A stretch of DNA of 64,000 nt from Wocania_A sp965224845. GTDB lineage: Bacteria; Bacteroidota; Bacteroidia; Flavobacteriales; Flavobacteriaceae. Made by a program: the position numbers and the translations under genes. Shown here piece by piece: positions 45,287 to 54,634 of this stretch (position 1 is the stretch's first letter; each line of letters starts with the position of its first letter). The stretch covers positions 1 through 64,000 of the forward strand of contig CBDDAJ010000021.1 of NCBI GenBank assembly GCA_965224845.1, given 5' to 3'. Under the pieces are notes generated by a model that saw only the letters and a list, made by a program, of their open reading frames with translations, searched no databases and was not told the DNA's origin.

Positions 45287-47269
45287 GTGAAAATTCTTGA
45301 CCGCTACATACTAACCACATATTTAAAAACTTTTCTCAGTGTGTTTATCATTCTCATGCTGATTTTTGTTTTACAAGCTATTTGGCTATATATAAAAGAG
45401 TTGGCAGGTAAAGATCTAGATATTGATGTTATATTTAAGTTTTTATTATATGTTACCCCAACGCTAATTCCTTTAATTTTACCCCTTACTATACTTCTTT
45501 CTTCTATAATGGTATTTGGTAATTTTGCCGAAAACTATGAGTTTGCAGCTATGAAATCTACCGGGATTTCTTTGCAACGTGCCATGTCTGGCCTCAGTAT
45601 TTTTATTGTGGTAATAGGCCTGGTTACTTTTATTTTTTCTAACAACATTATACCTTGGGCCAATTATAATTTTTATAATTTAAGAACTAATATTAAAAAA
45701 ACTAAACCGGCACTGGCTATAGCCGAAGGTCAGTTTAATCAAATTGGGAAATACAATATAAAAGTAGATGAAAAAAGTGGAGACCGAGGACAGTATTTTA
45801 AAAATGTGTTTATACATATTAAAGGTCCAGATGGTAAAAAAAACAACACTATCATCAAGTCTACAACCGGAGAGCTTGCTAGCGAGGAAACCTCTAACGT
45901 TTTAAAACTTATTTTATATGATGGCAATTATTACAATAACCTCCATCGTAAAAAGCCAAACGAAAGAGAAAAGCAACCTTTTGCGAAAAGCACCTTTGAA
46001 AAATATACGATTAATATAGATTTATCGCAGATAAATACTGAAGTAGATTTTGAAAACAAATCGCATTCAGACAGGTTTAACATGCTTAATTTAAGTGAAT
46101 TGGACTATACCATAGACTCGCTTACTCAAAAGCGAAGTAAAACCCATCAAGAGCTTTCTAAAAATCTATACCAACGTAGTAATATCTCCAGACTAAAAAA
46201 TATTAATATTTCTAAATCTAAAAAACAGCCAAAAACCGATTCTATTTATACAGGGGAAATCTTAGATCTTTTTGAAACAAAAAACAAATCTCAACTTCTG
46301 GATTTAGCTTTAAGAAATATAAAGAGTACAAAACAAATTATTGATTCTAAAAAGGCTTCACAAAAGCTATCAAAAATAAATTATAACAGGCATATTGTTT
46401 CTTTTCATGAAAAACTGGCACTAGGGTTTGCCTGTATCATTTTATTTTTTGTTGGTGCCCCCCTTGGTGCTCTTATTAGAAAAGGTGGTTTGGGCTTACC
46501 TATGGTAATTGCTATACTATTATTTTTAACCTACCACTTTATAGGCATTTTCGCAATAAACAGTGCTAAGAGCGGTGATTTTAATCCCGTACTTGCCAGC
46601 TGGTTTTCTACCTTGGTTATGCTACCTTTAGGTGTGTTTTTAACAAAACGCGCTACTGCAGATAAAGGCTTGTTTGAAGTTGGTAATATTACTGAACCGC
46701 TAAAGAAAATATTCAATATCAAACCCAAAGATAATGTTAGTTATAAGTTTCTTTCTGCATATACAAACGATAAACTGATTCATGTCATTAATAATTATGC
46801 AGCCTTAAGGCATCATGAGAACGTAAGATTTGAAGCTTTAAAAATTCTTAACTCCAGAGGTGTAGACAATAATGAGCTAAGAGCAAAAAATGTATTTATT
46901 GATAATACTTTCGATACTACTAAAAAGCGATCAAAAGACTATAGCGCACATTCAAAGTTTGCAATTATACTGTACAGTATTGGTGTTGTTTTATTAGTCC
47001 TGTTTTTTGTGTTTAAAAACAATAAAATGCCTTCACTGCAGTCGGCATCAATACAACTTAGTCTAGTAGCTTTATTCCTTTTTGTTATATATTATTTAAA
47101 ATCAATATTTAATCTAAACCATTTTTACAATCATATTAATAAAAAAGAAAAGGCACCGAGTATTTTTCTTTTAATAATTGGATTTCCGTTATATATGCTG
47201 GTGTATCCTTTTTTAAATGTAAAAATTAAAGAAGACTTAAAGCAAAATTGCTTAGATAGTTTAAAATAA
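45287..47269 (+). CDS. LptF/LptG-family permease
   Basis: GTG 45287 is the start (8 bp after the previous stop); the product has 660 residues. Three N-terminal helices (LDRYILTTYLKTFLSVFIIL, KFLLYVTPTLIPLILPLTIL, GLSIFIVVIGLVTFIFSNNI), a jellyroll periplasmic domain and three helices near 370-450 (FVGAPLGALIRKGGLGLPMV) match the LPS export permeases. A C-terminal extension with extra helices (ILYSIGVVLLVLFFVF, LSLVALFLFVIYYL) makes it longer than LptF/G of Proteobacteria, as usual in Bacteroidota. It extracts LPS from the inner membrane with LptB. Confidence 0.92.
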   Translation: MKILDRYILTTYLKTFLSVFIILMLIFVLQAIWLYIKELAGKDLDIDVIFKFLLYVTPTLIPLILPLTILLSSIMVFGNFAENYEFAAMKSTGISLQRAMSGLSIFIVVIGLVTFIFSNNIIPWANYNFYNLRTNIKKTKPALAIAEGQFNQIGKYNIKVDEKSGDRGQYFKNVFIHIKGPDGKKNNTIIKSTTGELASEETSNVLKLILYDGNYYNNLHRKKPNEREKQPFAKSTFEKYTINIDLSQINTEVDFENKSHSDRFNMLNLSELDYTIDSLTQKRSKTHQELSKNLYQRSNISRLKNINISKSKKQPKTDSIYTGEILDLFETKNKSQLLDLALRNIKSTKQIIDSKKASQKLSKINYNRHIVSFHEKLALGFACIILFFVGAPLGALIRKGGLGLPMVIAILLFLTYHFIGIFAINSAKSGDFNPVLASWFSTLVMLPLGVFLTKRATADKGLFEVGNITEPLKKIFNIKPKDNVSYKFLSAYTNDKLIHVINNYAALRHHENVRFEALKILNSRGVDNNELRAKNVFIDNTFDTTKKRSKDYSAHSKFAIILYSIGVVLLVLFFVFKNNKMPSLQSASIQLSLVALFLFVIYYLKSIFNLNHFYNHINKKEKAPSIFLLIIGFPLYMLVYPFLNVKIKEDLKQNCLDSLK

Positions 47270-47285
47270 GCAATATCTTTGTACC

Positions 47286-48446
47286 ATGATTTTAGAACCT
47301 ATGACAACACATAAAACTTCGGAATTTAAGCTGAATACCATACATGAAGCTATAGATGATATAAGAAATGGGAAAGTAATTATTGTTGTTGATGATGAAA
47401 ACCGCGAAAACGAGGGCGACTTTGTGGCTGCTGCCGGTAAGGTTACCCCGCAAATGATAAATTTTATGGCTACCCATGGCCGGGGTCTTATTTGTACGCC
47501 ACTTACCGAAAACAGATGTAAAGAGCTGGAGCTTAATATGATGGTGCGCAATAATACCGATCCTATGGAAACTGCGTTTACAGTATCTGTAGATCTAAGA
47601 GGTAATGGTGTAACAACCGGTATCTCTGCCAGTGACAGGGCAAAAACAGTTAAAGCATTAATAGCTCCGGATACCAAACCTTTTGAACTTGGCAGACCTG
47701 GGCATATATTTCCTTTAGTAGCCAAAGAAGGGGGTGTTTTACGACGTACCGGACACACCGAAGCAGCTATTGATTTTGCACGTTTAGCCGGGTTGGAACC
47801 TGCCGGTGTAATTGTTGAGATTATGAACGAAGATGGTACTATGGCCCGTTTACCTCAGCTTATGGAAGTGGCAAAAAAGCTAGACCTAAAGATTGTCTCT
47901 ATTGAGGATTTAGTGGCCTACAGAATGCAACACGATTCTCTGATTGAGAAAAAAGAAGATTTTCAAATAGAAACCAGGTTTGGAAGTTTTCGTTTAAGAG
48001 CATACAAACAAACCACTAATAATCAAGTACATATAGCTTTAACAAAAGGACAATGGAAAGATAACGAACCCGTGCTTACCAGGATAAATTCTACCCTTAT
48101 TAATAATGATATTCTTGGTACACTTACTAATAATGCAGACAAGCAACTGGATAATATGTTTAAGCTTGTTAACAGTAATGGTAAAGGGGCAATTATTTTT
48201 ATAAATCAAGAATCGCAGTCTATGAATATCTTGAAACGCTTATCGTTTTTAAAGGATAACCAAAAGCCTAATAAAATATCAAAAGCCCCTAAGATAAATA
48301 TGGATAACCGCGATTTTGGTATTGGTGCTCAGATTTTACACGATTTAAATATTCATAAACTAAGCCTGGTCTCTAATACCGAACAAACCAAACGTGTTGG
48401 TTTGATAGGTTACGGATTAGAGATTGTAGACTATGTAAAGTATTAA
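47286..48446 (+). CDS. ribB: RibB (3,4-dihydroxy-2-butanone-4-phosphate synthase) fused to a degenerate GTP-cyclohydrolase-II-like domain
   Basis: The product has 386 residues. The RibB part (about 15-210) is intact: VVDDENRENEGDFVAAA (acidic metal loop), ATHGRGLICTPLT, TAFTVSVDLRGNGVTTGISA and RPGHIFPLVAKEGGVLRRTG. It makes the four-carbon riboflavin precursor from ribulose-5-phosphate. The C-terminal part (about 215-386) has GCH-II length and fold cues (ALTKGQWKDNEPVLTRINST, IGAQILHDLNIHKLSLVS) but lacks the three zinc cysteines: the zinc loop reads LINNDILGTLTNNADKQL. It should not hydrolyse GTP, so a separate RibA is expected elsewhere. It follows the Lpt gene by 16 bp. Confidence 0.95.
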   Translation: MILEPMTTHKTSEFKLNTIHEAIDDIRNGKVIIVVDDENRENEGDFVAAAGKVTPQMINFMATHGRGLICTPLTENRCKELELNMMVRNNTDPMETAFTVSVDLRGNGVTTGISASDRAKTVKALIAPDTKPFELGRPGHIFPLVAKEGGVLRRTGHTEAAIDFARLAGLEPAGVIVEIMNEDGTMARLPQLMEVAKKLDLKIVSIEDLVAYRMQHDSLIEKKEDFQIETRFGSFRLRAYKQTTNNQVHIALTKGQWKDNEPVLTRINSTLINNDILGTLTNNADKQLDNMFKLVNSNGKGAIIFINQESQSMNILKRLSFLKDNQKPNKISKAPKINMDNRDFGIGAQILHDLNIHKLSLVSNTEQTKRVGLIGYGLEIVDYVKY

Positions 48447-48467
48447 TTACTTCCTAAAATAAATAGT

Positions 48468-51400
48468 TTATTTGAAACCAATAAATTCTTCTTCAGCTTC
48501 GATAATAGATTTTACATAATTTTTAAAGGCTGAATAATCTTCTGCTGCAATAGTATTTGCAGGTGTTATGGAATGTTTTTCAACGCTTAGGTGATTATCT
48601 TTTACTAAGGTAAAACTAACACTGTATGAATGGTTCTTAAAGGTAAAAGTATGATTTTTTGGAATTTCTATAAATTTTTGCCCCTCCTCTATAAAAACAT
48701 CGTAGTAATTATAATATTCATCAATATTTTCATATTTAATATACTCAATTGGATACTCGCGCTTATCAAGGCTAACAATATTATTTGTATAAGGGTTAGA
48801 AACCTTTGGCAGCCTAAAAATATTAATTGAGCCTATTTTATTGATCTTTTTATCAATAGTAATGTCTGAGGTATACTTAATAATTTTATCATCGTCAATC
48901 CTATGCATATTAGACAATTTGTCCAGTACAAAATCTTCGTTAATCAACCCTTTTAAATCTTCAAAAATAGATTTTTTCACAACATCCTTATTGGGTTCAG
49001 ATAAAACACTTGCATAGTACGAATTTATATGCCCTTTAAATTCGGTATCAATACGCATGTTAATTTTATTTTCTTTAACAAAAACATCAACATTATTTGT
49101 AAATATGGATTTATCTCTTGCAACCTCATTAAGTTTAAACAGATCGTAAGTTTTAACTGCTCCATTGGTCTTGAAAGGAATTTCTAAAGCGGTAGCCCCC
49201 CGTAATGAATTAGGTAGTGACTTGTATGGCAGGTACTTATCTGTAAGCTCTAAAAACTGATCTTTTTTATTGATCTCAACTTTTACAATACAGTGGTTAA
49301 AATCTGTACTAGGGAGTACCATATTATTTTGCCCATAGTCTGAAGTTAAAACCAATACTAAATTGGCATTCAATCCTGCCATATTTGCAAGTGTTACATA
49401 TAATGTTGAAAAATCTTTACAGTCTCCCAGGTTGGTTTTTATTGTTTTGGTTGGTTTTTGGGGTACAAAACCGCTCTGTTTAAAATTAACATAGCTATAA
49501 GTAAAGTTATTTTTTATGTAATTATAAATTGCCTTAGCTCTTTGATCTTCAGAAAGTTTTTGGTAACCGTCGGGAAAAATTTTCTTAAAAGCTTCTTTAA
49601 CTGTAGACGTTTCTTCAATACTGGCTCTAACCAGGTCTGAATACCAAATCGCAACTTCGTTCCAGTTTGGTATTGTGCTAATGTGTAAATATCTGGCAAC
49701 ATCTTCATTATTTGGCATATAATCTTCTGTCTGAGCCAAGCCATGTATTCCCTCAAGTGTCCAATCGTATACATCATAATTATTTAGTTGAGATTTTTTA
49801 GGCTCTAAATTACCATTTACAACCTTATAAAATATTTTATGATGCTTTGGTACAATCAATTTTAATGATGTTTTTACCGTAGGGTGAAAAGAATCAAACA
49901 TAAACTTATCTGTATAGTCCTTGTAAAAACGTCCGGTACTAGAAAAAGAGCTTTCATAATCTATATGGACAACATCTCCTACAGAGAGGCCGTTAAAAAC
50001 CAATTTTGATCCGCTTTTTTCAGCTGGCACTACGCTTTTATCTTTTTTAACAATCTCAGATTTACTTATAAAATAACTTCCGGATAAGCCTAAATTATAT
50101 TCTTTAAACGATTCTACTCCTGCATCTGAAGTAATTTCATAGATATAGGTTGTTCGGTACCTGCCGCCACCTTCGCTATATAACTCTACAATATAGTCGT
50201 CTAATAAAATATTATACCCATAGTTATTTACTTTTATCTTTTCCCGATTATTTTCAATATACGTGTAAACATTTTTTAATGCAAAGTCGTTTATAATGTT
50301 CGATTCGTTTTTTAAATCTTTAATTTTTTTCCTCAGCGCCTTTTTGGCACTATTAAATCGTAAAGATTTTTCGTAAGCCTGAATGGCTTCTTTATTTTTG
50401 TTTAACTGCACTAAGGCATCGCCTTTTAATTCCAGAACTTGAAATGAATATGGAAAATTATTTAATGCCAGATCTATGTATTTTAGTGATTCTTTATAGT
50501 TTTTATAACTATGAAGCTTCTTTATAACCTTTATTAAATATAAATTGTCTGTAGACAGATATTGTAAATCTTTGGTGTATAGCTTTATAACTTCATCTTT
50601 TTTATTCTTCTTTTCGTAAAACCTGGATAGTTGGATTATGGCCGACATGTCGAAATAACGTTTATTTATATCTTCCAATAGTGCCATTGTTTTATCGTCT
50701 TCTTTAAATAAAGTAGAGTATAAAGGTGCATATGCCAATAATAACCTCAAATTGTTTTGAGATAATTTTAATAAGGCATCCAGATTTTTTCTAACATTAA
50801 CTAAATCTTCTTTTCTTGCATTGTAAATAAAATCTCCCGTTAAACGCAATATATCGTTATTTACAGTTTCTTTGAATTGCTTTATAAAAGCCTCCAGTTC
50901 GCTCATAGACATTCTATTAAGCTCCCTAAAGTTTATTACTTTTAAAACTAGTGGTAAGTAATAATTTGGATCGTCCAGCTCTAAGTTCTTTTTTAGTTCG
51001 TTGTAACTGGTAGTATCTCCTTCGCTGCTATAAACAAGCATTAGCATTTTTCTTAATAGCGAACTTTTAGGGTATTTAAGCATATAAGGTTTTAGCAAAT
51101 CTTTAGCTTCTTTTTGCTTAGAATTACGCAAGTAGACCCCGTTTAAACAATACACATAAAAAAAGTTATCAGGTTCTGCTTTTATTTTATTTAAAAAATA
51201 GGTCTCAAATTCATTATTTAATACGTTTATATTTAGCTTAGAGGCATCACTTTTATTATACTCTGCTACGGTTGATGAGTATGTTAAGCCTTCTGGTGCG
51301 TTGCCTTTTTCGTCTACGATCTTTACTATAAAATAACTGGAAGAATTGCTTTCGGCTAATTTAAACAACAATCTGTTAGTTCCTTTGGGAAGTGTTAAGC

Positions 51401-52223
51401 TAAGCTTATATGCATCTAGCTCGGTTATAACATCCTCTGTATTTTCGAAAATAATAGCATCGTTTAACCACACTTTGAATGCCGATCCGCAGCCAATTCG
51501 CAGTGTAACTTTTTTATCTTCATTTGATGTTACAAAAGTTTGTGCATAATTTACGCCTGCCCCAAACTCCTCGTGATTTGTAAAAAATTGATAGGCTTCT
51601 TTTGTATTCTTCGACTTATACCAATTAACAAAACCATTACTCTTAGCATCAAACGGGGTTTTACTAAATGGTGTGTTTTCCGGAGGGTAATAACTGTCTA
51701 AACCACTTTCGTTAAGGTTTTCAAAAACACCACAATATGCCCAGTTTTTTATAACTTTAATAGAATCGTTTAATTCAAAATAACGGTCCCAATTATTATC
51801 ATGCCGCGCCACAACAGAGTTTAAATAAGTAATAGCATCTTTAATTGTTCCGTTTGTAATATTTGATTTTGTAACCTCAGCTAAGATTCTTTTATTTTTC
51901 CCGTTTAAACCCGTAGTTAAATAACTATCAAAAAAATAGGTTTTATTCCATAAGGCATATAAATAGTATTCAAAATCTTTTTCATCTAACACTTTATTAA
52001 TAAAAGGTTTGTTTGCAAAAAACTGCCCGTTCTCTTCTCTTAAAATTTCATTAATAATTAACCCTTGCAAATCTTCTTTTTCTATATTATTCTTAAAAAC
52101 AGAATGTGCCGATGCTCTATCATTATTTAACAACTTATTCCAGAACTCGTTATAACTGTTTTGAGAAAAAGCTAAATTGAAGGTGAGTAAAGTACATAGA
52201 GCGATTAGTATATGTTTATGCAT
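48468..52223 (-). CDS. Large periplasmic DUF3857/transglutaminase-like protein with TPR-type repeats
   Basis: The product has 1251 residues with a signal peptide (ILIALCTLLTFNLAFSQ). Residues about 330-640 contain helical TPR-like pairs (YKESLKYIDLALNNFPYSFQ, NKEAIQAYEKSLRF). A DUF3857 beta domain (about 660-840: YDDYIVELYSEGG-like opening) and a transglutaminase fold follow. The catalytic Cys is in NLGDCKDFSTLYVTLAN (about 931), the His in DFNHCIVKVEI (about 977) and the Asp in ELTDKYLPYKSLP (about 992). A DUF3858-like C-terminal part ends the protein. Such proteins are common in Bacteroidota; substrate unknown. It converges with ribB 21 bp away. Confidence 0.9.
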   Translation of the reverse strand: MHKHILIALCTLLTFNLAFSQNSYNEFWNKLLNNDRASAHSVFKNNIEKEDLQGLIINEILREENGQFFANKPFINKVLDEKDFEYYLYALWNKTYFFDSYLTTGLNGKNKRILAEVTKSNITNGTIKDAITYLNSVVARHDNNWDRYFELNDSIKVIKNWAYCGVFENLNESGLDSYYPPENTPFSKTPFDAKSNGFVNWYKSKNTKEAYQFFTNHEEFGAGVNYAQTFVTSNEDKKVTLRIGCGSAFKVWLNDAIIFENTEDVITELDAYKLSLTLPKGTNRLLFKLAESNSSSYFIVKIVDEKGNAPEGLTYSSTVAEYNKSDASKLNINVLNNEFETYFLNKIKAEPDNFFYVYCLNGVYLRNSKQKEAKDLLKPYMLKYPKSSLLRKMLMLVYSSEGDTTSYNELKKNLELDDPNYYLPLVLKVINFRELNRMSMSELEAFIKQFKETVNNDILRLTGDFIYNARKEDLVNVRKNLDALLKLSQNNLRLLLAYAPLYSTLFKEDDKTMALLEDINKRYFDMSAIIQLSRFYEKKNKKDEVIKLYTKDLQYLSTDNLYLIKVIKKLHSYKNYKESLKYIDLALNNFPYSFQVLELKGDALVQLNKNKEAIQAYEKSLRFNSAKKALRKKIKDLKNESNIINDFALKNVYTYIENNREKIKVNNYGYNILLDDYIVELYSEGGGRYRTTYIYEITSDAGVESFKEYNLGLSGSYFISKSEIVKKDKSVVPAEKSGSKLVFNGLSVGDVVHIDYESSFSSTGRFYKDYTDKFMFDSFHPTVKTSLKLIVPKHHKIFYKVVNGNLEPKKSQLNNYDVYDWTLEGIHGLAQTEDYMPNNEDVARYLHISTIPNWNEVAIWYSDLVRASIEETSTVKEAFKKIFPDGYQKLSEDQRAKAIYNYIKNNFTYSYVNFKQSGFVPQKPTKTIKTNLGDCKDFSTLYVTLANMAGLNANLVLVLTSDYGQNNMVLPSTDFNHCIVKVEINKKDQFLELTDKYLPYKSLPNSLRGATALEIPFKTNGAVKTYDLFKLNEVARDKSIFTNNVDVFVKENKINMRIDTEFKGHINSYYASVLSEPNKDVVKKSIFEDLKGLINEDFVLDKLSNMHRIDDDKIIKYTSDITIDKKINKIGSINIFRLPKVSNPYTNNIVSLDKREYPIEYIKYENIDEYYNYYDVFIEEGQKFIEIPKNHTFTFKNHSYSVSFTLVKDNHLSVEKHSITPANTIAAEDYSAFKNYVKSIIEAEEEFIGFK

Positions 52224-52248
52224 AAGGGTTAGGTTTAAAAAGTAATGA

Positions 52249-53442
52249 TTATATGTTTTCTGAAATTATTTTTGTCATTTTAGAAGCTCTTTGCCTAACT
52301 TCATCTTCTGTCCAAGAGAGCTTTATCAAGCAGGAGATATTTCTAGCAATATAATGATCTGATTGCTCAAAGGTTTTGGTTTGGAGATAATTTAAGCCTT
52401 TTTTTACTTCTTCAGAAATTGGATACAAGGATTTTAGGTTTTTTAGATGCTGCCATTCTCGAATATAATGCCAATTGTTGTCGTAGTAATGAAAACAGCC
52501 ATCAATTCCATTTTCTTTTAAGGCTGCAGAAACGTTTCTGGCCACTTCTAAATTTGGCAAAAAGAAACTTAAAAAGGAATAGCTCTCTTCACCTCCATCC
52601 GGGACCGTTCTAAAGGTTATTTCCGGAATTTTTGACAGGGCCTCACGAATTATAGTATAGTTTTTCTTTTGCATTGAAACAAAGTCGTCTAATCGCTTTA
52701 ATTGTGCTAAACCCACAGCTGCATGTAACTCTGAGATTCGAAAATTATAACCCAAAAACGGGTGGGTTTCTGCACCTCTATCAGACCCCACGTGGTCATG
52801 CCCATGGTCAGAATAATGATCTGCATGCCTGTAATAAGCTTCATTATTTGTTAATACTGCTCCTCCTTCTCCTGCTGTTATTATCTTTACAAAATCTAAG
52901 GATAAACACCCTAAATCACCAATACTGCCTAAAGGGCTACCTTTGTATGTTGCTCCTGTGGCTTGCGAAGAGTCTTCAATAAGAATTAAATCATGTGCTT
53001 TACAAATATTTTGAAGGGCTTCTAAATTTGCCATGCTACCACACATATGTACCGGCATAATGGCTTTTGTTTTTGGGGTTATGGCTTCTTTTACTTTATT
53101 GGGGCACAGCGTTAAAGTATCATCAATATCTACCAAAACAGGAATTGCTCCAAGCATCATAATAGCTTCAAAACTTGCTACAAAAGTAAATGTTGGCATA
53201 ATAACTTCATCGCCTGCTCCTACTCCTGCTGAGGCTAAAGCTACAGAAACTGCCGCTGTTCCGCTGGATACTAATTGGGCATGTTTTACTTGTAATTGCT
53301 GTTCTAATTGTTTTTCTAATGCTTTGGCTTTCCAATGTCCGTTTCGCATAGCATCAAAACCGTAGCGCATTAATACGCCATTATCAAGAACATCGTTTAA
53401 TTCTTTACGTTCGGCTTCTCCAAATAATTCAAATCCTGGCAT
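52249..53442 (-). CDS. DegT/DnrJ/EryC1/StrS aminotransferase, KdnA-like
   Basis: The product has 397 residues. PLP-fold features are SSGTAAVSVALASAGVGAGD, EDSSQATGATYKGSPLGSIG and LDFVKIITAGEGGAVLTNN with the Schiff-base Lys. As I recall the family, the opening MPGFELFGEAERKELNDVL, SDHGHDHVGSDRGAETHP and DGCFHYYDNNWHYIREWQHL closely follow the Shewanella KdnA that makes 8-amino-8-deoxy-Kdo for lipopolysaccharide. KdnB, its oxidoreductase partner, is not adjacent. Another sugar aminotransferase role cannot be excluded. Confidence 0.9.
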   Translation of the reverse strand: MPGFELFGEAERKELNDVLDNGVLMRYGFDAMRNGHWKAKALEKQLEQQLQVKHAQLVSSGTAAVSVALASAGVGAGDEVIMPTFTFVASFEAIMMLGAIPVLVDIDDTLTLCPNKVKEAITPKTKAIMPVHMCGSMANLEALQNICKAHDLILIEDSSQATGATYKGSPLGSIGDLGCLSLDFVKIITAGEGGAVLTNNEAYYRHADHYSDHGHDHVGSDRGAETHPFLGYNFRISELHAAVGLAQLKRLDDFVSMQKKNYTIIREALSKIPEITFRTVPDGGEESYSFLSFFLPNLEVARNVSAALKENGIDGCFHYYDNNWHYIREWQHLKNLKSLYPISEEVKKGLNYLQTKTFEQSDHYIARNISCLIKLSWTEDEVRQRASKMTKIISENI

Positions 53443-53474
53443 AATTTATTTATTGTTTTGTATTGGGTGCTTTT

Positions 53475-53560
53475 GCGTTAGGGATTGTAGTGGAAATCCT
53501 TTTTTATTTTTCTTAAAAAAGATTGTAGCGTAAAGCCCGACCCTTGTGGTAACGCCCAAA
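53475..53560. repeat. Interspersed flavobacterial intergenic repeat
   Basis: GATTGTAGTGGAAATCC (53483-53499) and GATTGTAGCGTAAAGCC (53521-53537) form an imperfect direct repeat around a T-rich/A-rich hairpin. The segment ends CCGACCCTTGTGGTAACGCC. Its G+C-rich part is similar to 22700-22760 in inverse orientation. Elements of this look are dispersed between genes in many Flavobacteriaceae. Confidence 0.55.
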
Positions 53561-53563
53561 TAT

Positions 53564-54193
53564 TTATAGTTCTATAATTGTTTCTTCAATTGGTTTTCTC
53601 ACTTTTTTGAAAGACGAAAACATATCATCTTTTGCTCTGTATCCTACGGGTAACAATAATACAGATTTTAATCCGTTTTCTCTTAATTTTAAAATGGTAT
53701 CGTATGCTTTTGAAACAAAACCTTCCATTGGGCAAGCGTCTATCCCTTCTACAGCACAAATGGTCATTAAATTCCCCAGAGCTATATAGGCTTGGTTTTT
53801 AGACCATTGCTGGCGTTCATTAACAGATTTATTCTGCATCATTTCTATAAGGTCTTTTTTATATGGTTCCAATATACTGTCCGGGGTATTCCGTATCGCT
53901 TTTATATTAGTATAGTACTTGTTTATATCTTCTGTTTCAATATTATCTTGAATACATATTACTAATAGATGTGAAGCTTCAAAAACCTGGTTTTGTTGGA
54001 AAGAATGCTCGACCAAAGAAGCCCTCAAATCTTTATCTTCAACAATTACCAAGCGAATCGTTTGTAAACCAAAGGAAGTTGCTGTTAAGTTAAATGCCTG
54101 CTTTAATATATTTAGTTTTTTTTTTGTTAGTTTTTTACCTGCATCAAACTTTTTAGTAGCATAGCGCCATTGCAACTGTTTTATAGTATCCAT
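53564..54193 (-). CDS. Nitroreductase-family NAD(P)H-dependent oxidoreductase
   Basis: The product has 209 residues. FMN-binding features of the NfsB-type family are LQWRYATKKFDAGKKLTKKK (Arg/Lys phosphate contacts), QAFNLTATSFGLQTIRLVIV, KNQAYIALGNLMTICAVEGI and GIDACPMEGFVSKAYDTILK. It reduces quinones or nitro compounds with NAD(P)H. It stands alone. Confidence 0.93.
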   Translation of the reverse strand: MDTIKQLQWRYATKKFDAGKKLTKKKLNILKQAFNLTATSFGLQTIRLVIVEDKDLRASLVEHSFQQNQVFEASHLLVICIQDNIETEDINKYYTNIKAIRNTPDSILEPYKKDLIEMMQNKSVNERQQWSKNQAYIALGNLMTICAVEGIDACPMEGFVSKAYDTILKLRENGLKSVLLLPVGYRAKDDMFSSFKKVRKPIEETIIEL

Positions 54194-54311
54194 TTTTGCT
54201 TTTTAAATTTATACAAAAATAAGGTTTGAAATATTCTTTTTACTATCAAGCCAGATAAATTAAACTTAAATGTTGATTGATAAAATTTATTTTTAAAAAA
54301 GTAGATTTTTA

Positions 54312-54343
54312 TTTGAAAGAATTAAAAAAGGGTTCTATATTTG
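54312..54343 (+). promoter_or_regulatory. Bacteroidota-type promoter of tRNA-Ser
   Basis: TTTG at 54312-54315 and TATATTTG at 54336-54343 are 20 bp apart, a canonical pair; the tRNA begins 37 bases later. Confidence 0.85.
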
Positions 54344-54379
54344 CACCCGCATTCAGGGAATACCTGATGAGGCACTCAA

Positions 54380-54464
54380 GGAGAAATGGCAGAGTGGTCG
54401 AATGCGGCAGTCTTGAAAACTGTTGAGGGTCACACCTCCGGGGGTTCGAATCCCTCTTTCTCCG
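54380..54464 (+). tRNA. tRNA-Ser(UGA)
   Basis: The acceptor GGAGAAA pairs with TTTCTCC (54457-54463), with discriminator G. The anticodon loop CTTGAAA holds anticodon TGA. A long variable arm (TTGAGGGTCACACCTCC region) is typical of class II tRNA-Ser, and the T-loop TTCGAAT is present. CCA is not encoded. Confidence 0.97.
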
Positions 54465-54471
54465 CAAAAGA

Positions 54472-54501
54472 AACCCGTAACGAAAGTTGCGGGTTTTTTG
54501 T
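54472..54501 (+). terminator. Intrinsic terminator after tRNA-Ser
   Basis: ACCCGTAAC-GAAA-GTTGCGGGT stem (one T-G pair) with GNRA loop, followed by six T residues. Confidence 0.88.
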
Positions 54502-54596
54502 TTTTAGGCATGTTGAAAATTTATTTTCATGAATGGATAAAAACAAAAAAGTAAGCAAGTGAAACTTGCATGGGTTTCTATGCTTGTACAGGATAC

Positions 54597-54634
54597 CCTT
54601 CCGGGATATGCAATCCCTCTTTCTTTACAAAAAG
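54597..54634 (+). repeat. Degenerate copy of the tRNA-Ser 3' end
   Basis: TTCCGGGATATGCAATCCCT and the following CTTTCTTTACAAAAAG align with the T-arm and acceptor end of the tRNA-Ser at 54435-54470, with AATCCCTCTTTCT (13 nt) exact and about 26 of 36 positions shared. It may be a decayed tRNA copy or an old attachment-site duplication left by an integrative element. Confidence 0.55.
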
